This document shows positions 32,227 through 41,484 of a stretch of DNA of 64,000 nucleotides, in pieces. The notes under the pieces were generated by a model. That model worked only from the letters and a program-made list of their open reading frames with translations. It ran no database searches and was not told the DNA's origin. This DNA comes from an uncultured Roseateles sp. (GTDB lineage: Bacteria; Pseudomonadota; Gammaproteobacteria; Burkholderiales; Burkholderiaceae_C), in the NCBI RefSeq assembly GCF_945956965.1, contig NZ_CAMFJS010000014.1, forward strand, positions 1 through 64,000. The letters run 5' to 3'. How positions within the stretch are numbered: position 1 is the stretch's first letter; every line of letters begins with the position of its first letter. Both the position numbers and the translations under genes were made by a program.

Positions 32227-32655
32227 ATGAAGACCTTCAGCGCCAAGCCGGCCGAAGTGACGCACGAGTGGTTTGTGATTGACGCCACCGACAAGGTGCT
32301 CGGACGTGTTGCCAGCGAAGTGGCACTCCGTTTGCGCGGCAAGCACAAGGCCATTTATACGCCTCACGTGGATACCGGCGATTTCATCGTCATCATCAAC
32401 GCAGAAAAGCTGCGCGTCACTGGCAACAAGGCCAATGACAAGGTGTACTACCGTCACTCGGGTTTCCCGGGCGGCATCTACGCCACCAAGTTCAAGGACA
32501 TGCAAGCCAAGCACCCGGGCCGCGCCCTGGAAAAGGCTGTCAAGGGCATGCTGCCCAAGGGTCCTTTGGGCTACGCCATGGTGAAGAAGCTGAAGGTCTA
32601 TGCTGGTGCTACCCACCCGCACGCCGCTCAGCAGCCCAAGGCTCTGGAAATCTAA
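32227..32655 (+). CDS. rplM: 50S ribosomal protein L13
   Basis: A 142-residue L13, full length. It shows [58 protein letters not shown] and [13 protein letters not shown]. It is an early-assembly 50S protein. ATG 32227 is used, since family members begin MKTFSAK; an upstream in-frame codon adds seven atypical residues. It is followed 9 bp later by rpsI, the conserved bacterial pair. Confidence 0.98.
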   Translation: MKTFSAKPAEVTHEWFVIDATDKVLGRVASEVALRLRGKHKAIYTPHVDTGDFIVIINAEKLRVTGNKANDKVYYRHSGFPGGIYATKFKDMQAKHPGRALEKAVKGMLPKGPLGYAMVKKLKVYAGATHPHAAQQPKALEI

Positions 32656-32664
32656 GGAACGATG

Positions 32665-33057
32665 ATGATCGGAAACTGGAACTACGGTACAGGCCGCCGC
32701 AAGTCGTCGGTCGCACGTGTCTTCATCAAGAAGGGCACTGGCCAAATCGTCGTCAATGGCAAAGCCATCGGTGATTATTTCGGCCGTCAAACTTCCATCA
32801 TGATCGCCAAGCAGCCTCTGCTGTTGACGAACCATGGTGAGACGTTCGACATCAAGGTGAACGTGCATGGTGGTGGTGAGTCCGGCCAGGCCGGCGCACT
32901 GCGCCACGGCATCACCCGCGCTCTGATCGACTATGACGCGACCCTGAAGCCCGAACTGAGCCGCGCTGGCTTCGTCACGCGTGATGCGCGTGAAGTCGAG
33001 CGTAAGAAGGTCGGTCTGCACGGCGCTCGTCGCCGGAAGCAGTTCAGCAAGCGCTGA
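32665..33057 (+). CDS. rpsI: 30S ribosomal protein S9
   Basis: A 130-residue S9. The N-terminus is [19 protein letters not shown] and the conserved tail [17 protein letters not shown] reaches into the ribosomal P site. Two ATGs (32662 and 32665) follow AAGGA at 32654-32658. The second gives the usual start and better spacing. It is co-transcribed with rplM and ended by a strong terminator at 33103. Confidence 0.98.
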   Translation: MIGNWNYGTGRRKSSVARVFIKKGTGQIVVNGKAIGDYFGRQTSIMIAKQPLLLTNHGETFDIKVNVHGGGESGQAGALRHGITRALIDYDATLKPELSRAGFVTRDAREVERKKVGLHGARRRKQFSKR

Positions 33058-33102
33058 TCGATCTTCCTGGCCTGGCCCCGCTTCATGTGGGGTCGGTTCA
33101 AC

Positions 33103-33131
33103 AACAAGGCCGCTTTTCAGCGGCCTTGTTT
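33103..33131 (+). terminator. intrinsic terminator after rpsI
   Basis: An 11-bp perfect stem AACAAGGCCGC / GCGGCCTTGTT with loop TTTTCA is followed by TTTGTTTAT. It separates rplM-rpsI from erpA. Confidence 0.88.
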
Positions 33132-33211
33132 GTTTATGCGGACCGATATCTGGCCTGGAGCCAGGCCAAGCGCGCGGACAAGTGCGAAATAACCTTGCCG
33201 CTTGCTGGCTT

Positions 33212-33227
33212 GTATCGGCCGCGATAC
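33212..33227. promoter_or_regulatory. palindrome GTATCG-GCCG-CGATAC upstream of erpA
   Basis: A perfect 6-bp inverted repeat centred about 67 bp before the erpA ATG, between the rpsI terminator and the gene. It could be an operator or part of a leader structure. It does not look like a canonical IscR type 2 site that I can recognise. Confidence 0.35.
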
Positions 33228-33286
33228 GGCATACCCCAGTAAATTCATCGACAATACGAGCAGTTGATGAACCGAGAGGAAACACC

Positions 33287-33661
33287 ATGAGCGCAGTGCT
33301 TGAAACAACCGTCCCCCAGGCCGACGAGATGCCGGCGCCGCTGGTCTTCACCGACAGCGCGGCCGACAAGGTGCGCGATCTGGTGGCCGAAGAAGGCAAC
33401 CCCGAATTGAAGCTGCGCGTGTTCGTGCAGGGCGGCGGCTGCTCGGGCTTCCAGTATGGCTTCACCTTTGATGAGGCCGTCAACGAAGACGACACCGCCA
33501 TGGAGAAGAATGGCGTGACCCTGTTGATCGATGCGATGAGCCTGCAATATCTGCTCGGCGCCGAAATCGATTACAAGGAAGACCTGCAAGGCGCGCAATT
33601 CGTGATCAAGAATCCGAATGCCACCACCACCTGCGGTTGTGGCTCCAGCTTCTCGGCCTGA
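33287..33661 (+). CDS. erpA: iron-sulfur cluster insertion protein ErpA (A-type carrier)
   Basis: A 124-residue A-type Fe-S carrier. The three cluster-binding cysteines are in [16 protein letters not shown] and [12 protein letters not shown], and [26 protein letters not shown] and FVIKNPNA are typical of ErpA. It delivers [4Fe-4S] clusters to apo-enzymes such as IspG. ATG 33287 follows GAGAGGA with normal spacing. It is a monocistronic-looking gene with its own terminator. Confidence 0.96.
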   Translation: MSAVLETTVPQADEMPAPLVFTDSAADKVRDLVAEEGNPELKLRVFVQGGGCSGFQYGFTFDEAVNEDDTAMEKNGVTLLIDAMSLQYLLGAEIDYKEDLQGAQFVIKNPNATTTCGCGSSFSA

Positions 33662-33685
33662 TCCGCGACGCTCGTTTGAATGTTC

Positions 33686-33709
33686 AAAGCCGCCTGTGAG
33701 GGCGGCTTT
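33686..33709 (+). terminator. hairpin terminator after erpA
   Basis: AAAGCCGCC (33686-33694) pairs with GGCGGCTTT (33701-33709). The U tract is short (TTTGTCGTTT), so efficiency may be modest. It lies between convergent erpA and anmK. Confidence 0.7.
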
Positions 33710-33750
33710 GTCGTTTCTGGCTCTTGTTGCGCCGCGGGTGACGGTCTCAA

Positions 33751-34860
33751 TCAGGCCGGGTAAAGCGCCCCCAGCACCCGTGGCCCGGCGGCGCCGGTGA
33801 CGGCTGCTAGATTGCCGGGCAAGCCTCGAGTGAATCGCATTGCCAGCCAGGCGAAGGCGGCTGCTTCCACTTGCATCAGCGGCAGGCCGCGCGCATCACT
33901 GCGCATTACGCGGACCTGTGGCAGCAGGGCTTGCAGGCGCCGCATCAATGCGTTGTTCAGGGCGCCGCCGCCGCACACCAGTAATTCCTTGATCGAGGTC
34001 GCTGACTTGAGCAGGGCCTCTGCGCAGGTGTGGGCGCTCAATTCCAGCAGCGTGGCCTGCACATCTTGCGGCGACTCCTGACCCGACAAATGGCGCGTCA
34101 ACCAATCGAGGTTGAACAGATCGCGCCCGGAGCTTTTCGGTGGAGTTAGCGCAAAGAAGGGCTCAGCCAAAAGGGCGTGTAGCAGCTCAGGCAAAACCTG
34201 ACCCCCAGTCGCCCAGGCGCCATCACGATCAAATTCGAGGCCTTGGTGATCGGCGATCCACGCGTCCATCAGGCAGTTGGCCGGGCCGCAGTCAAAACCC
34301 AGGGTTCGACCGTCCTGGTGCAGCAGACTGATATTGCTGATGCCGCCGAGATTGAGGACAGCCACATCGGCGTCGCTGCGGCCAAACACTGCGCGATGAA
34401 AAGCCGGCACCAAGGGCGCGCCTTGGCCGCCGGCGGCGATGTCGCGGCTGCGGAAATCGCAGATCACGGCAATGCCGGCTTGTTCTGCCAGCAAGGCGCC
34501 GTTCAGCAATTGCGTGGTGTAGCCGCAGCCGTCGAAAGCGCCGGGGCGGTGGCGAACAGTTTGACCATGGGCGCCTAGGGCGCGAATGTCGGTGGCTTGG
34601 TGGCCGGACTGCTCCAGCAGTTGCGCGACCAAATCAGCGTAGCTGCGGGCGATGGCGTTGGCGGCCAGGGCGGCGCGGTGGATCTCGTTACTGCCGGGCG
34701 TGTTGAGACTCAGCAACTCTTCCCGCAAGGCCTGAGGAAAAGGCCGATGCAGATGGCCCTGCAGGCTGATGGGCTGGCCGGGCGCATCGAATTGCGCCAG
34801 CACGGCATCCACGCCGTCCAGCGAGGTGCCGGACATCAGCCCGATATACAGCTCAGGCAT
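33751..34860 (-). CDS. anmK: anhydro-N-acetylmuramic acid kinase
   Basis: A 369-residue AnmK. It opens and phosphorylates 1,6-anhydro-MurNAc to MurNAc-6-P during cell-wall recycling. Motifs are the N-terminal YIGLMSGTSLDGVDAVL, GAHGQTVRHRP, GQGAPLVPAFH, NLGGISNISLL and the ATP-binding VCGGGALNNALMRRL. It follows the M23 peptidase gene by 23 bp on the same strand, coupling wall hydrolysis and recycling. Confidence 0.96.
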   Translation of the reverse strand: MPELYIGLMSGTSLDGVDAVLAQFDAPGQPISLQGHLHRPFPQALREELLSLNTPGSNEIHRAALAANAIARSYADLVAQLLEQSGHQATDIRALGAHGQTVRHRPGAFDGCGYTTQLLNGALLAEQAGIAVICDFRSRDIAAGGQGAPLVPAFHRAVFGRSDADVAVLNLGGISNISLLHQDGRTLGFDCGPANCLMDAWIADHQGLEFDRDGAWATGGQVLPELLHALLAEPFFALTPPKSSGRDLFNLDWLTRHLSGQESPQDVQATLLELSAHTCAEALLKSATSIKELLVCGGGALNNALMRRLQALLPQVRVMRSDARGLPLMQVEAAAFAWLAMRFTRGLPGNLAAVTGAAGPRVLGALYPA

Positions 34861-34883
34861 CGGATGCTTGCCGCTTGCGCGCC

Positions 34884-36263
34884 TCAGTCGGCGGAGGTGG
34901 CGCCGTCGTTCATGGTCTGCGCCACGCTCAGCTGCGTCTTGACGCTGGCCACCATTTGCTGGAACTGGCCGCGGGCGTAATTGGGCAGGGTGAGTGCCTC
35001 GGACGCGCGAGCGATCACGCGGGGGTCTTGATGCTGGCCCTTGACGCGGAATTCAAAGTGCAGATGCGGGCCGGTAGCCCAGCCGGTGGCGCCAACGGCA
35101 CCGACGCGCGTGCCTTGTTCGATGCGCTGACCCTTTTTGACGTCAATACGGCTCAGGTGGGCGTAGACCGTGGTGCGGTCGCCGCTATGGCGCACATGCA
35201 CCACATTGCCGAAGCCGTTTTGCCAGCCGGCGAACTCAACCGTGCCATCGCCAACCACGCGCACCGGCGTGCCGGTGGGCGCGCCGTAGTCCGTGCCCAG
35301 ATGCTGGCGCCAAGTCTGCAGAATCGGGTGGAAGCGCATCGAAAAGCCCGAGGTCACCCGCGAGAACTCCATCGGGCTGGCCAGGAAGGCGCGCTTTTTG
35401 CTCTTGCCGTCGAAGCTGTAGTAGTTGCTCTTGCCGGTGGCTTGGTCGCGGAACAGCACCGAGCTGTAAGTCTTGCCGTTGTTGACGAACTCACCGGCCA
35501 CCAGGCGGCCTGCGCCGTCCCAGTTGATCGGCTCGCCGTCGGCGGTCAGGCTTTCAAAGACGATGGAGAAGCGATCACCTTTTTGCAGATCGCGATGGAA
35601 GTCGATATCGCCCGAGAACATCTCGGCCATTTGCGAGGCCACGGTGTCGGGGATGCGCGACTCGTCGGTGGCGGCAAACAGCGAGCTGCGGATGGTGCCG
35701 CTGGCCAGGCGAACCTGGGCTTGCAAGGGGGCGGATTCCAGCTTGGCGCTGAATTTGTCGCCCTGGCGGGTGATGGTCAAACGGCTGAAGTGGCTGCCTT
35801 GCTGTTCGGCGCTTTCGGCCGGGAAGCGGGCTACCAGCGACTTCACGGTGCCGCCGGCATCGGCCGTCACTTGCACCATTTTGCCGGCGCGGCCCTGCAG
35901 CAGGCGGCGGGCGGTGGGGTCATTGCGCAGGAACGAAGCGGCGGCCGGGTCAAAAGCGCCCATGCGCTTGAGCAGGCTGTCAGCGGTGTCGCTGCTGCGG
36001 GTCAATTCATTGCGGGACAGGCCGATGTCGTGCTCGGCCAGTGCGGCCAATTGGCTGTCCAGGTCGGCGGTGGCGACGCTTTCTTCCACCACGCGTTGCG
36101 GCAGGTCGCGCGCATCGGGTGCCAGCGGAGCAATACCGAAGGCGGTGACGGCAAAAGAGGTCAGCAGCGTGACGACCGCGCCGGTCAGGGCTCGGGGGTG
36201 GCGGGCAGCGAAGGCCTCGACATTCGTCAGCGTATTCTTGATCGCAGTGGTTCTATCAGTCAC
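34884..36263 (-). CDS. M23-family metallopeptidase with membrane anchor (MepM-like)
   Basis: A 459-residue protein. An N-terminal membrane anchor/signal (LTGAVVTLLTSFAVTAFGIAPL, residues about 27-48) is followed by a LysM/OapA-like N-terminal region. The C-terminal LytM/M23 zinc endopeptidase domain has FSMRFHPILQTWRQHLGTDYGAP (His and Asp ligands in HLGTDYG), VVHVRHSGDRTTVYAHLS and GATGWATGPHLHFEFR (HLHFE). It probably cuts D-Ala-mDAP cross-links. GTG 36263 (VTDRTTAIKNTL) is taken as start from family alignment. There is no clear Shine-Dalgarno, and longer frames exist. It is divergent from tyrS. Confidence 0.88.
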   Translation of the reverse strand: MTDRTTAIKNTLTNVEAFAARHPRALTGAVVTLLTSFAVTAFGIAPLAPDARDLPQRVVEESVATADLDSQLAALAEHDIGLSRNELTRSSDTADSLLKRMGAFDPAAASFLRNDPTARRLLQGRAGKMVQVTADAGGTVKSLVARFPAESAEQQGSHFSRLTITRQGDKFSAKLESAPLQAQVRLASGTIRSSLFAATDESRIPDTVASQMAEMFSGDIDFHRDLQKGDRFSIVFESLTADGEPINWDGAGRLVAGEFVNNGKTYSSVLFRDQATGKSNYYSFDGKSKKRAFLASPMEFSRVTSGFSMRFHPILQTWRQHLGTDYGAPTGTPVRVVGDGTVEFAGWQNGFGNVVHVRHSGDRTTVYAHLSRIDVKKGQRIEQGTRVGAVGATGWATGPHLHFEFRVKGQHQDPRVIARASEALTLPNYARGQFQQMVASVKTQLSVAQTMNDGATSAD

Positions 36264-36532
36264 GCTTGAGAAGTTCCCGAGGTCTTGTTGTTCTGATGCC
36301 CGTGCGGTGCGCCGGCGAGGGCGGCACCGCTTTGCGGCATGGGTGTCGAGCTGACCACCCGTGGGCACAAAACGCTTGGCGATCCGTGTCCACTAGAATT
36401 GTCTGAAACGCGCAACAAGCCATCACAAGAGGGCTTGCTCGTGCAAGGTGTGGGGAGTATACCGACCCGCCCCGGAAGTCAATGTCACGAAAACCCGAAA
36501 ATCCGCTGCTTTACCTAGGTGCCTCCGCTGTT

Positions 36533-37801
36533 ATGTCCGAAATGCGAACTCCAGAAAATCTCCCCAAGCCTGTTGCCGCCGCCAAACCGGCTTATCCGGT
36601 GACCGAGCGCGTCCAGGAGGCGATGGCCATTTCACTGCGCGGCTGCGAGGAATTGCTGCCGCAGGCGGACTGGCTGCAGAAGCTGGCGCGTTCCGAGGCC
36701 ACCGGCACGCCCTTGCGCATCAAGCTGGGTCTGGACCCCACAGCCCCTGACATCCACATCGGCCACACCGTGGTGCTCAACAAGATGCGCCAGTTGCAGG
36801 ACCTGGGCCATCAGGTGATTTTTCTGATTGGCGACTTCACCTCCATGATCGGCGACCCGTCGGGCCGCAATGCCACCCGCCCGCCGCTGACGGCCGAGCA
36901 GATCAAGGCCAATGCCGAGACTTACTACCGCCAAGCCAGCCTGGTGCTGGACCCGGCCAAGACCGAGATTCGCTACAACTCCGAGTGGAGCGACCCGCTG
37001 GGCGCGCGCGGCATGATCGAACTGGCGGCCAAGTACACGGTGGCTCGCATGATGGAGCGCGACGACTTCACCAAACGCTTTGCCGCGCAAACGCCGATCT
37101 CGGTGCATGAGTTCTTGTACCCGTTGATGCAGGGCTATGACTCGGTGGCCTTGAAGAGCGATATTGAGCTCGGCGGTACCGACCAGAAGTTCAATCTCTT
37201 GATGGGCCGCCATCTGCAGCAGGAATATGGCCAGGAGCCGCAGTGCATCTTGACCATGCCGCTGCTGGAGGGCCTGGACGGCGTCGAGAAGATGAGCAAG
37301 TCCAAGAACAACTACATCGCTTTGACAGAGGCGCCCAACAGCATGTTCGCCAAGGTCTTGTCGATCAGCGATACCTTGATGTGGAAGTGGTTCAACTTGC
37401 TCAGCTTCAAGAGCATGGATGAAATTGCCGCGCTCAAGCGTGAGGTCGAGGCTGGCCGCAACCCCAAGGATGCCAAGGTCATGCTGGCCAAGGAAATCAC
37501 GGCGCGCTTCCACAGCGCCCAAGCGGCCGATGCGGCTGAGGCCGATTTCCAGAACCGCGCCGCTGGCGGCATTCCTGAGGACATCCCTGAGCTGGCACTG
37601 GCTGGGGCACCGATGGGTATCGGCGGCCTGCTGAAGGCTGCTGGCCTGGTGGCCTCTAACGGCGAAGGTCTGCGCATGGTGGAGCAGGGCGGCGTCAAGA
37701 TCGACGGCGTGGTGATCAGCGACAAGGGGCTCAAGGTCGAGGCCGGCACCTTTGTGCTGCAAGTCGGCAAGCGCAAGTTTGCGCGGGTCAGCCTGAGCTG
37801 A
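36533..37801 (+). CDS. tyrS: tyrosyl-tRNA synthetase
   Basis: A 422-residue class I aminoacyl-tRNA synthetase of the TyrRS long type. It has [17 protein letters not shown] (HIGH motif), [51 protein letters not shown] (KMSKS) and a C-terminal S4 RNA-binding domain ([20 protein letters not shown]). The ATG at 36533 ([11 protein letters not shown]) is preferred; an in-frame ATG at 36482 would add 17 unusual residues. A strong bidirectional terminator follows 20 bp downstream. Confidence 0.95.
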   Translation: MSEMRTPENLPKPVAAAKPAYPVTERVQEAMAISLRGCEELLPQADWLQKLARSEATGTPLRIKLGLDPTAPDIHIGHTVVLNKMRQLQDLGHQVIFLIGDFTSMIGDPSGRNATRPPLTAEQIKANAETYYRQASLVLDPAKTEIRYNSEWSDPLGARGMIELAAKYTVARMMERDDFTKRFAAQTPISVHEFLYPLMQGYDSVALKSDIELGGTDQKFNLLMGRHLQQEYGQEPQCILTMPLLEGLDGVEKMSKSKNNYIALTEAPNSMFAKVLSISDTLMWKWFNLLSFKSMDEIAALKREVEAGRNPKDAKVMLAKEITARFHSAQAADAAEADFQNRAAGGIPEDIPELALAGAPMGIGGLLKAAGLVASNGEGLRMVEQGGVKIDGVVISDKGLKVEAGTFVLQVGKRKFARVSLS

Positions 37802-37820
37802 AGCCGCTTGGCGCAGGCAT

Positions 37821-37850
37821 AAAAAAAGGGAGGCCGCGGCCTCCCTTTTT
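37821..37850. terminator. bidirectional terminator between tyrS and the S41 protease gene
   Basis: A perfect 30-bp palindrome: AAAAAAAGGGAGGCC (from 37821) mirrored by GGCCTCCCTTTTT. A-rich on one side and T-rich on the other, it would stop both convergent genes. Confidence 0.92.
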
Positions 37851-37868
37851 CATGTGCGTCAGGCCAAC

Positions 37869-40800
37869 TCAGGGCTTCACTGGGCGCGGGTAGTCGCCAG
37901 GCTTGACCTGCAGCTTAGGCTTATCGGCCATGGCTTTCTTGAGCAGTTCAATGGCCTTGTCCAGCTGCGCGTCACCGCCCAGGAAGGTGGCGCGCGGCGG
38001 GTTGTCCACCTCGAACTCAGGTTTGACACCAATGCCTTCGATCAGGAATTTGCCATCCGCCGTGATCTGGCCGGTTTCTGCGGCGCGCATGATGCCGTTG
38101 TCCAGCAAGCGGTTTTGGTCCGACAGCCAGACGCCGGCACCCGAGGTGGTCTTGCCGATGGTGGCACCCAGGCCCAGGCGCTTGAAGCCTTCCGAGAAGG
38201 TTTCGCCGTCGGAATAGGTTTCCTCATTCATCAGCACAGCCACCTGGCCCTGGAAGGCCTCCTGCATATTCGGATAGGTTGGCGAACCTTCAGGCGAGCG
38301 ACGCTGCCAGAAGGCCCAGGCGCGGCGCAGCAGCTTTTCGAGAATCCAGCTGTCGATATTGCCGCCGCCGTTGAAGCGCACGTCGATGATCAGGCCTTCG
38401 CGGTCGGTCTGGGCGTAGAACTCGCGCACAAAGTCGGCAATGTCATTGCTGCCCATGGCGCGCAAATGCAAATAGCCGATGCGGCCACCCGAGGCGGCGG
38501 CCACGGCTTGCGCGCGGCTGAAGCGCCAGTCGTTGTAGCGCAGCTGGGTTTCGCGCCCGCCGTCCACCGGGGTGACGATGCGTTGCTGCGTCTTGCCCTC
38601 AGCGGTCAGCACTTGCAGCAGCACTTGCTTGCCCGCTTGGCCGCGCAGCAGTTCGGCGATGTGCGGCACGCCGGCGGCCGGGCGGCCGTTGACGGCGGTG
38701 ATCACATCACCCACCTTGAGGCCCAGGTTGGCTTCGGCCAGCGGGGCTTGCTCGCTGGGCAGTTCGGGGTCGCTGCGGTAGATTTTTTCGATGCGCAGGC
38801 CTTTGTCGCTGCGCGCGAACTCGGCGCCCAGGCCGGCAAGACCTGGCACCTCAGGCCCGCTGCGCAGGTCGGGGCTGCCGACTTGGCTGTGCAGGGCGCC
38901 CAGCTCGCTGGACATCTGGCCCATCAACTCGCTGAGCTCGGCGCGGTCGGTTACCCGCGCCACCAGGGGTTCGTACTTGGCCCGCGTGGCCTGCCAGTCC
39001 ACGCCGTGCATGCCCTTGTCGTAGAAGTAGTCGCGGTGCATGCGCCAGGCATCGGCAAACATCTGCCGCCACTCTTGCTTGGGCTCGGTCGCGATTTGCC
39101 AGTCGGACCAGCGGACCTGGAACTTGGGCAGCTCGGCCGGCAGCTTAGGCGCCGCATCGACCAGCAAGATCTCCGGTGTGGCATCGGGCTTGGCCGCACG
39201 CACCAGCATCAGCTTCTTGCCATCGGCGCTGAGGGCATAACTGCGAATATCGGCGGAAACGGTCTCGACGTTCTCGCCCAGATTGGCGATGGGCAGGGCC
39301 TTGAGGCTGAGCTTGCGCTCGGCGCCGCTGCCTTCGCTGTCGAGGAACCACAGGCGCTTGGCGTCGGCACTCAGCTTGCTGTAGTTACCGGCGGGCAGGG
39401 GAACTTCAAACAGGCGCTCTTTCAAGCCCGCGAACTGAATGGCGGGCAGGGCGGGCTTGGCCTTGCTGTCGGCTTTGGCATCCGGCTTGGCGTCGGCCTT
39501 GCCGTCTGCTTTGCTATCAGCCTTCGCGTCAGCCTTGGCCTCGGCCGGGCTCAGCTCATCCTTGGCCGCGAAGGGGAAGCGCAGCTCGGGCTGCAAGGCC
39601 AGGGCGTAGAGCTTGGTGCGGCGGTCGAAGTAGGGGCCCATATTGCGGTCGCCCCAGGGGCCGCTGCTATTGCTGACGGCAAAGTGGCGGCGCGAGGCGA
39701 AGTAAAGCCATTTGCCGTCGGGCGTGAAGGCGGGCGATTCGCTGTCGTAGCGGTCGCTGCTGAGTTGGTGGCTGCTGCCGTCCTTGAGGCTGTAAAGCAT
39801 CAGCTGCGAGCGGTTGCCATTGCGCAGCGCCAGGGTGAAGGCCAGGGCCTGGCCGTCGGGCGACCAGGCCAGGCCCTCGATCGAGCCATCCAGCTTGTCC
39901 TGCGCGATCAGCTTGGTGGCTGCGCTGCCTTTGCCGGCCTTCAACTCGCCCAAGTCGGTGATAAAGAGGCGGCCCTCCTTGTCGGTGTGGGCCAGGCTGC
40001 GGCCGTCGGGCGAGGGCAGCAGGCCGGTGCGCATGGCTTTGGCGTCGTGGCTGATTTGCTCAGGCTTGCTCAGACCATTGGCGGCAAAGCGCCAGATCTC
40101 GCGTTCGCCGCTGAAATCGCACAGGGCGAAGACCTGGGCGCTGTCGGCGCTGAACTCGGCGGTGCGGCAGCGGCCGTCGGTCGGCTGCAAGAACTCGGCC
40201 CGACGCAGGGCGCCCACACCTTGGGTGGCCAAGTGGCCGCGGCTGGCCAGCAGCACGCGCTCGCCATTGGGTGCCAGGGTGGTGTGGGTCAAGAAGTCTT
40301 GCGGCTTTTTGATCCAGCGCTCGCGCTGCTGCTCAAAGTCACCGCTCAGATGAATCGCGAGCTTGCTGCCTTGGCTGGCGGCTGGCGCATTCAGATCCAG
40401 GCTGAAGAGATCGGCGCCGAGGGCGAGCACGGCGCGGCCTTCGCTGATCGAGGCGTGGCGGATGTCCCAGCCTTTGAAGTTGCTGTGCTGGCGCAAGTCC
40501 TGACCCTGGCCGTCCACCGACCACAGATTCATCGTGCCGTCGCGGTCCGACAAAAAGGCGATGCGCTCGCGGCAATCGCTGGCCTTGTAAGGCATGGGGC
40601 GGCGGTCGTTGGCGCCTTCGGGCAGCAGGGGGCGGGCCTCCGACTGGCTGCTCAAATCCATCACCCAGAGGCGGGCGATGGCGCCGCCGCGGTATTGGCG
40701 GGCGTTGTCGCCGCGCAGGCCGTTGCGGGTGAAGTAAAGCGTTTTGCCATCGGCGCTGAGCGCGCCATCGCTGGCTTGGCCGACCGGCAGGGCGCGGCGC

Positions 40801-41261
40801 TGCAAGGTTTGGGGGTTGATGGCGTAGAGCTGTGTGATCGGCTGGCCGGCTTGCGACGGGCCGGTGTAAAGAATCTCGCCCTGGGCGCTGAAGCCCCAGA
40901 CGCGCACGGCCGCGCCGTCCCAGCTCAGGCGCTTGGGCACGCCGCCTTGCATGGGCATCAGGTAGACATCGCCCGGGCCGTCGTACTGGCCCACAAAAGC
41001 CAGCCACTGCCCGTCGGCAGAAATGGCAGGCTGGGTTTCCTGGCCGCCATGGGTGGTCAGGCGCTCAGCGCGGCCGCCGTTCAGGCCCACCCGCCACAAA
41101 TCGCCTTCGGCCACTAGCACCACTTGCTGGTCCTGCACGGCGGGTTGACGATAAAAGCCCAGGCCTGCGACCGTGCTTGGCACTGGTTGCGCCAGCGCGG
41201 GCAAGCCTGCGCATAGCAGCGCGGCCAGGGAAATGGCTTTGAGGGTAGTGGCGGGAAGCAT
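37869..41261 (-). CDS. secreted tricorn-like S41 peptidase
   Basis: A 1130-residue protein with signal peptide LKAISLAALLCAGLPALAQ. Its order is that of bacterial tricorn proteases. Two N-terminal beta-propellers (about residues 30-640) carry WD/TolB-like repeats such as PAISADGQWLAFVG, ALSADGKTLYFTRN and PAFTPDGKWLYFASRR. A PDZ domain (LGLKVGDVITAVNGRPAAGV) and a C-terminal S41 catalytic domain follow (GYLHLRAMGSNDIADFV, IIDVRFNGGGNIDS, NEETYSDGETFSEGFKRLG with the nucleophile Ser, TTSGAGVW). Between propellers lies a low-complexity Ala/Lys/Asp linker (AKADAKADSKADGKADAK). It degrades peptides in the periplasm or outside the cell. Start ATG 41261 is set by the signal peptide. Confidence 0.93.
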   Translation of the reverse strand: MLPATTLKAISLAALLCAGLPALAQPVPSTVAGLGFYRQPAVQDQQVVLVAEGDLWRVGLNGGRAERLTTHGGQETQPAISADGQWLAFVGQYDGPGDVYLMPMQGGVPKRLSWDGAAVRVWGFSAQGEILYTGPSQAGQPITQLYAINPQTLQRRALPVGQASDGALSADGKTLYFTRNGLRGDNARQYRGGAIARLWVMDLSSQSEARPLLPEGANDRRPMPYKASDCRERIAFLSDRDGTMNLWSVDGQGQDLRQHSNFKGWDIRHASISEGRAVLALGADLFSLDLNAPAASQGSKLAIHLSGDFEQQRERWIKKPQDFLTHTTLAPNGERVLLASRGHLATQGVGALRRAEFLQPTDGRCRTAEFSADSAQVFALCDFSGEREIWRFAANGLSKPEQISHDAKAMRTGLLPSPDGRSLAHTDKEGRLFITDLGELKAGKGSAATKLIAQDKLDGSIEGLAWSPDGQALAFTLALRNGNRSQLMLYSLKDGSSHQLSSDRYDSESPAFTPDGKWLYFASRRHFAVSNSSGPWGDRNMGPYFDRRTKLYALALQPELRFPFAAKDELSPAEAKADAKADSKADGKADAKPDAKADSKAKPALPAIQFAGLKERLFEVPLPAGNYSKLSADAKRLWFLDSEGSGAERKLSLKALPIANLGENVETVSADIRSYALSADGKKLMLVRAAKPDATPEILLVDAAPKLPAELPKFQVRWSDWQIATEPKQEWRQMFADAWRMHRDYFYDKGMHGVDWQATRAKYEPLVARVTDRAELSELMGQMSSELGALHSQVGSPDLRSGPEVPGLAGLGAEFARSDKGLRIEKIYRSDPELPSEQAPLAEANLGLKVGDVITAVNGRPAAGVPHIAELLRGQAGKQVLLQVLTAEGKTQQRIVTPVDGGRETQLRYNDWRFSRAQAVAAASGGRIGYLHLRAMGSNDIADFVREFYAQTDREGLIIDVRFNGGGNIDSWILEKLLRRAWAFWQRRSPEGSPTYPNMQEAFQGQVAVLMNEETYSDGETFSEGFKRLGLGATIGKTTSGAGVWLSDQNRLLDNGIMRAAETGQITADGKFLIEGIGVKPEFEVDNPPRATFLGGDAQLDKAIELLKKAMADKPKLQVKPGDYPRPVKP

Positions 41262-41484
41262 CTGCGGAATCCTTGTGGGAAAGCGAGGAGAGCGAGGAGA
41301 ACGAAGGAAAGCAAGGGTGAGCAAAGGCATGGTCTTGCCTGTGACGGCCTTGCGAGTTGGCGCGGGCCAAACCCTGCATTGTCCAACGTGGCTCAGCCGC
41401 TTCACCGATCCTGATCTCGCGGCAAACCCTAGCCAGGCCTGCATGCGCGGCTTCAACGTACGCGTTTGGGCGACAGCCGCGCAA
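41262..41484. other. 223-bp gap without a recognised gene
   Basis: Contains repeated GAGGAGAGCGAGGAGAACGAAGG-like purine-rich sequence (41283-41310), which on the minus strand is the pyrimidine-rich leader of the S41 gene. No gene, terminator or clear promoter is seen. Confidence 0.4.

Noticed and set aside
34875-36269. A 464-codon plus-strand frame over the M23 peptidase gene
   Set aside because: The minus strand encodes complete M23 motifs (HLGTDYG, HLHFE); the plus-strand frame is compositional.
37854-41117. A 1087-codon open frame antisense to the S41 protease gene
   Set aside because: It mirrors the codon structure of a real GC-rich gene on the other strand, has Ala/Gly/Leu-rich composition with no domain, and the minus-strand protein is clearly authentic.
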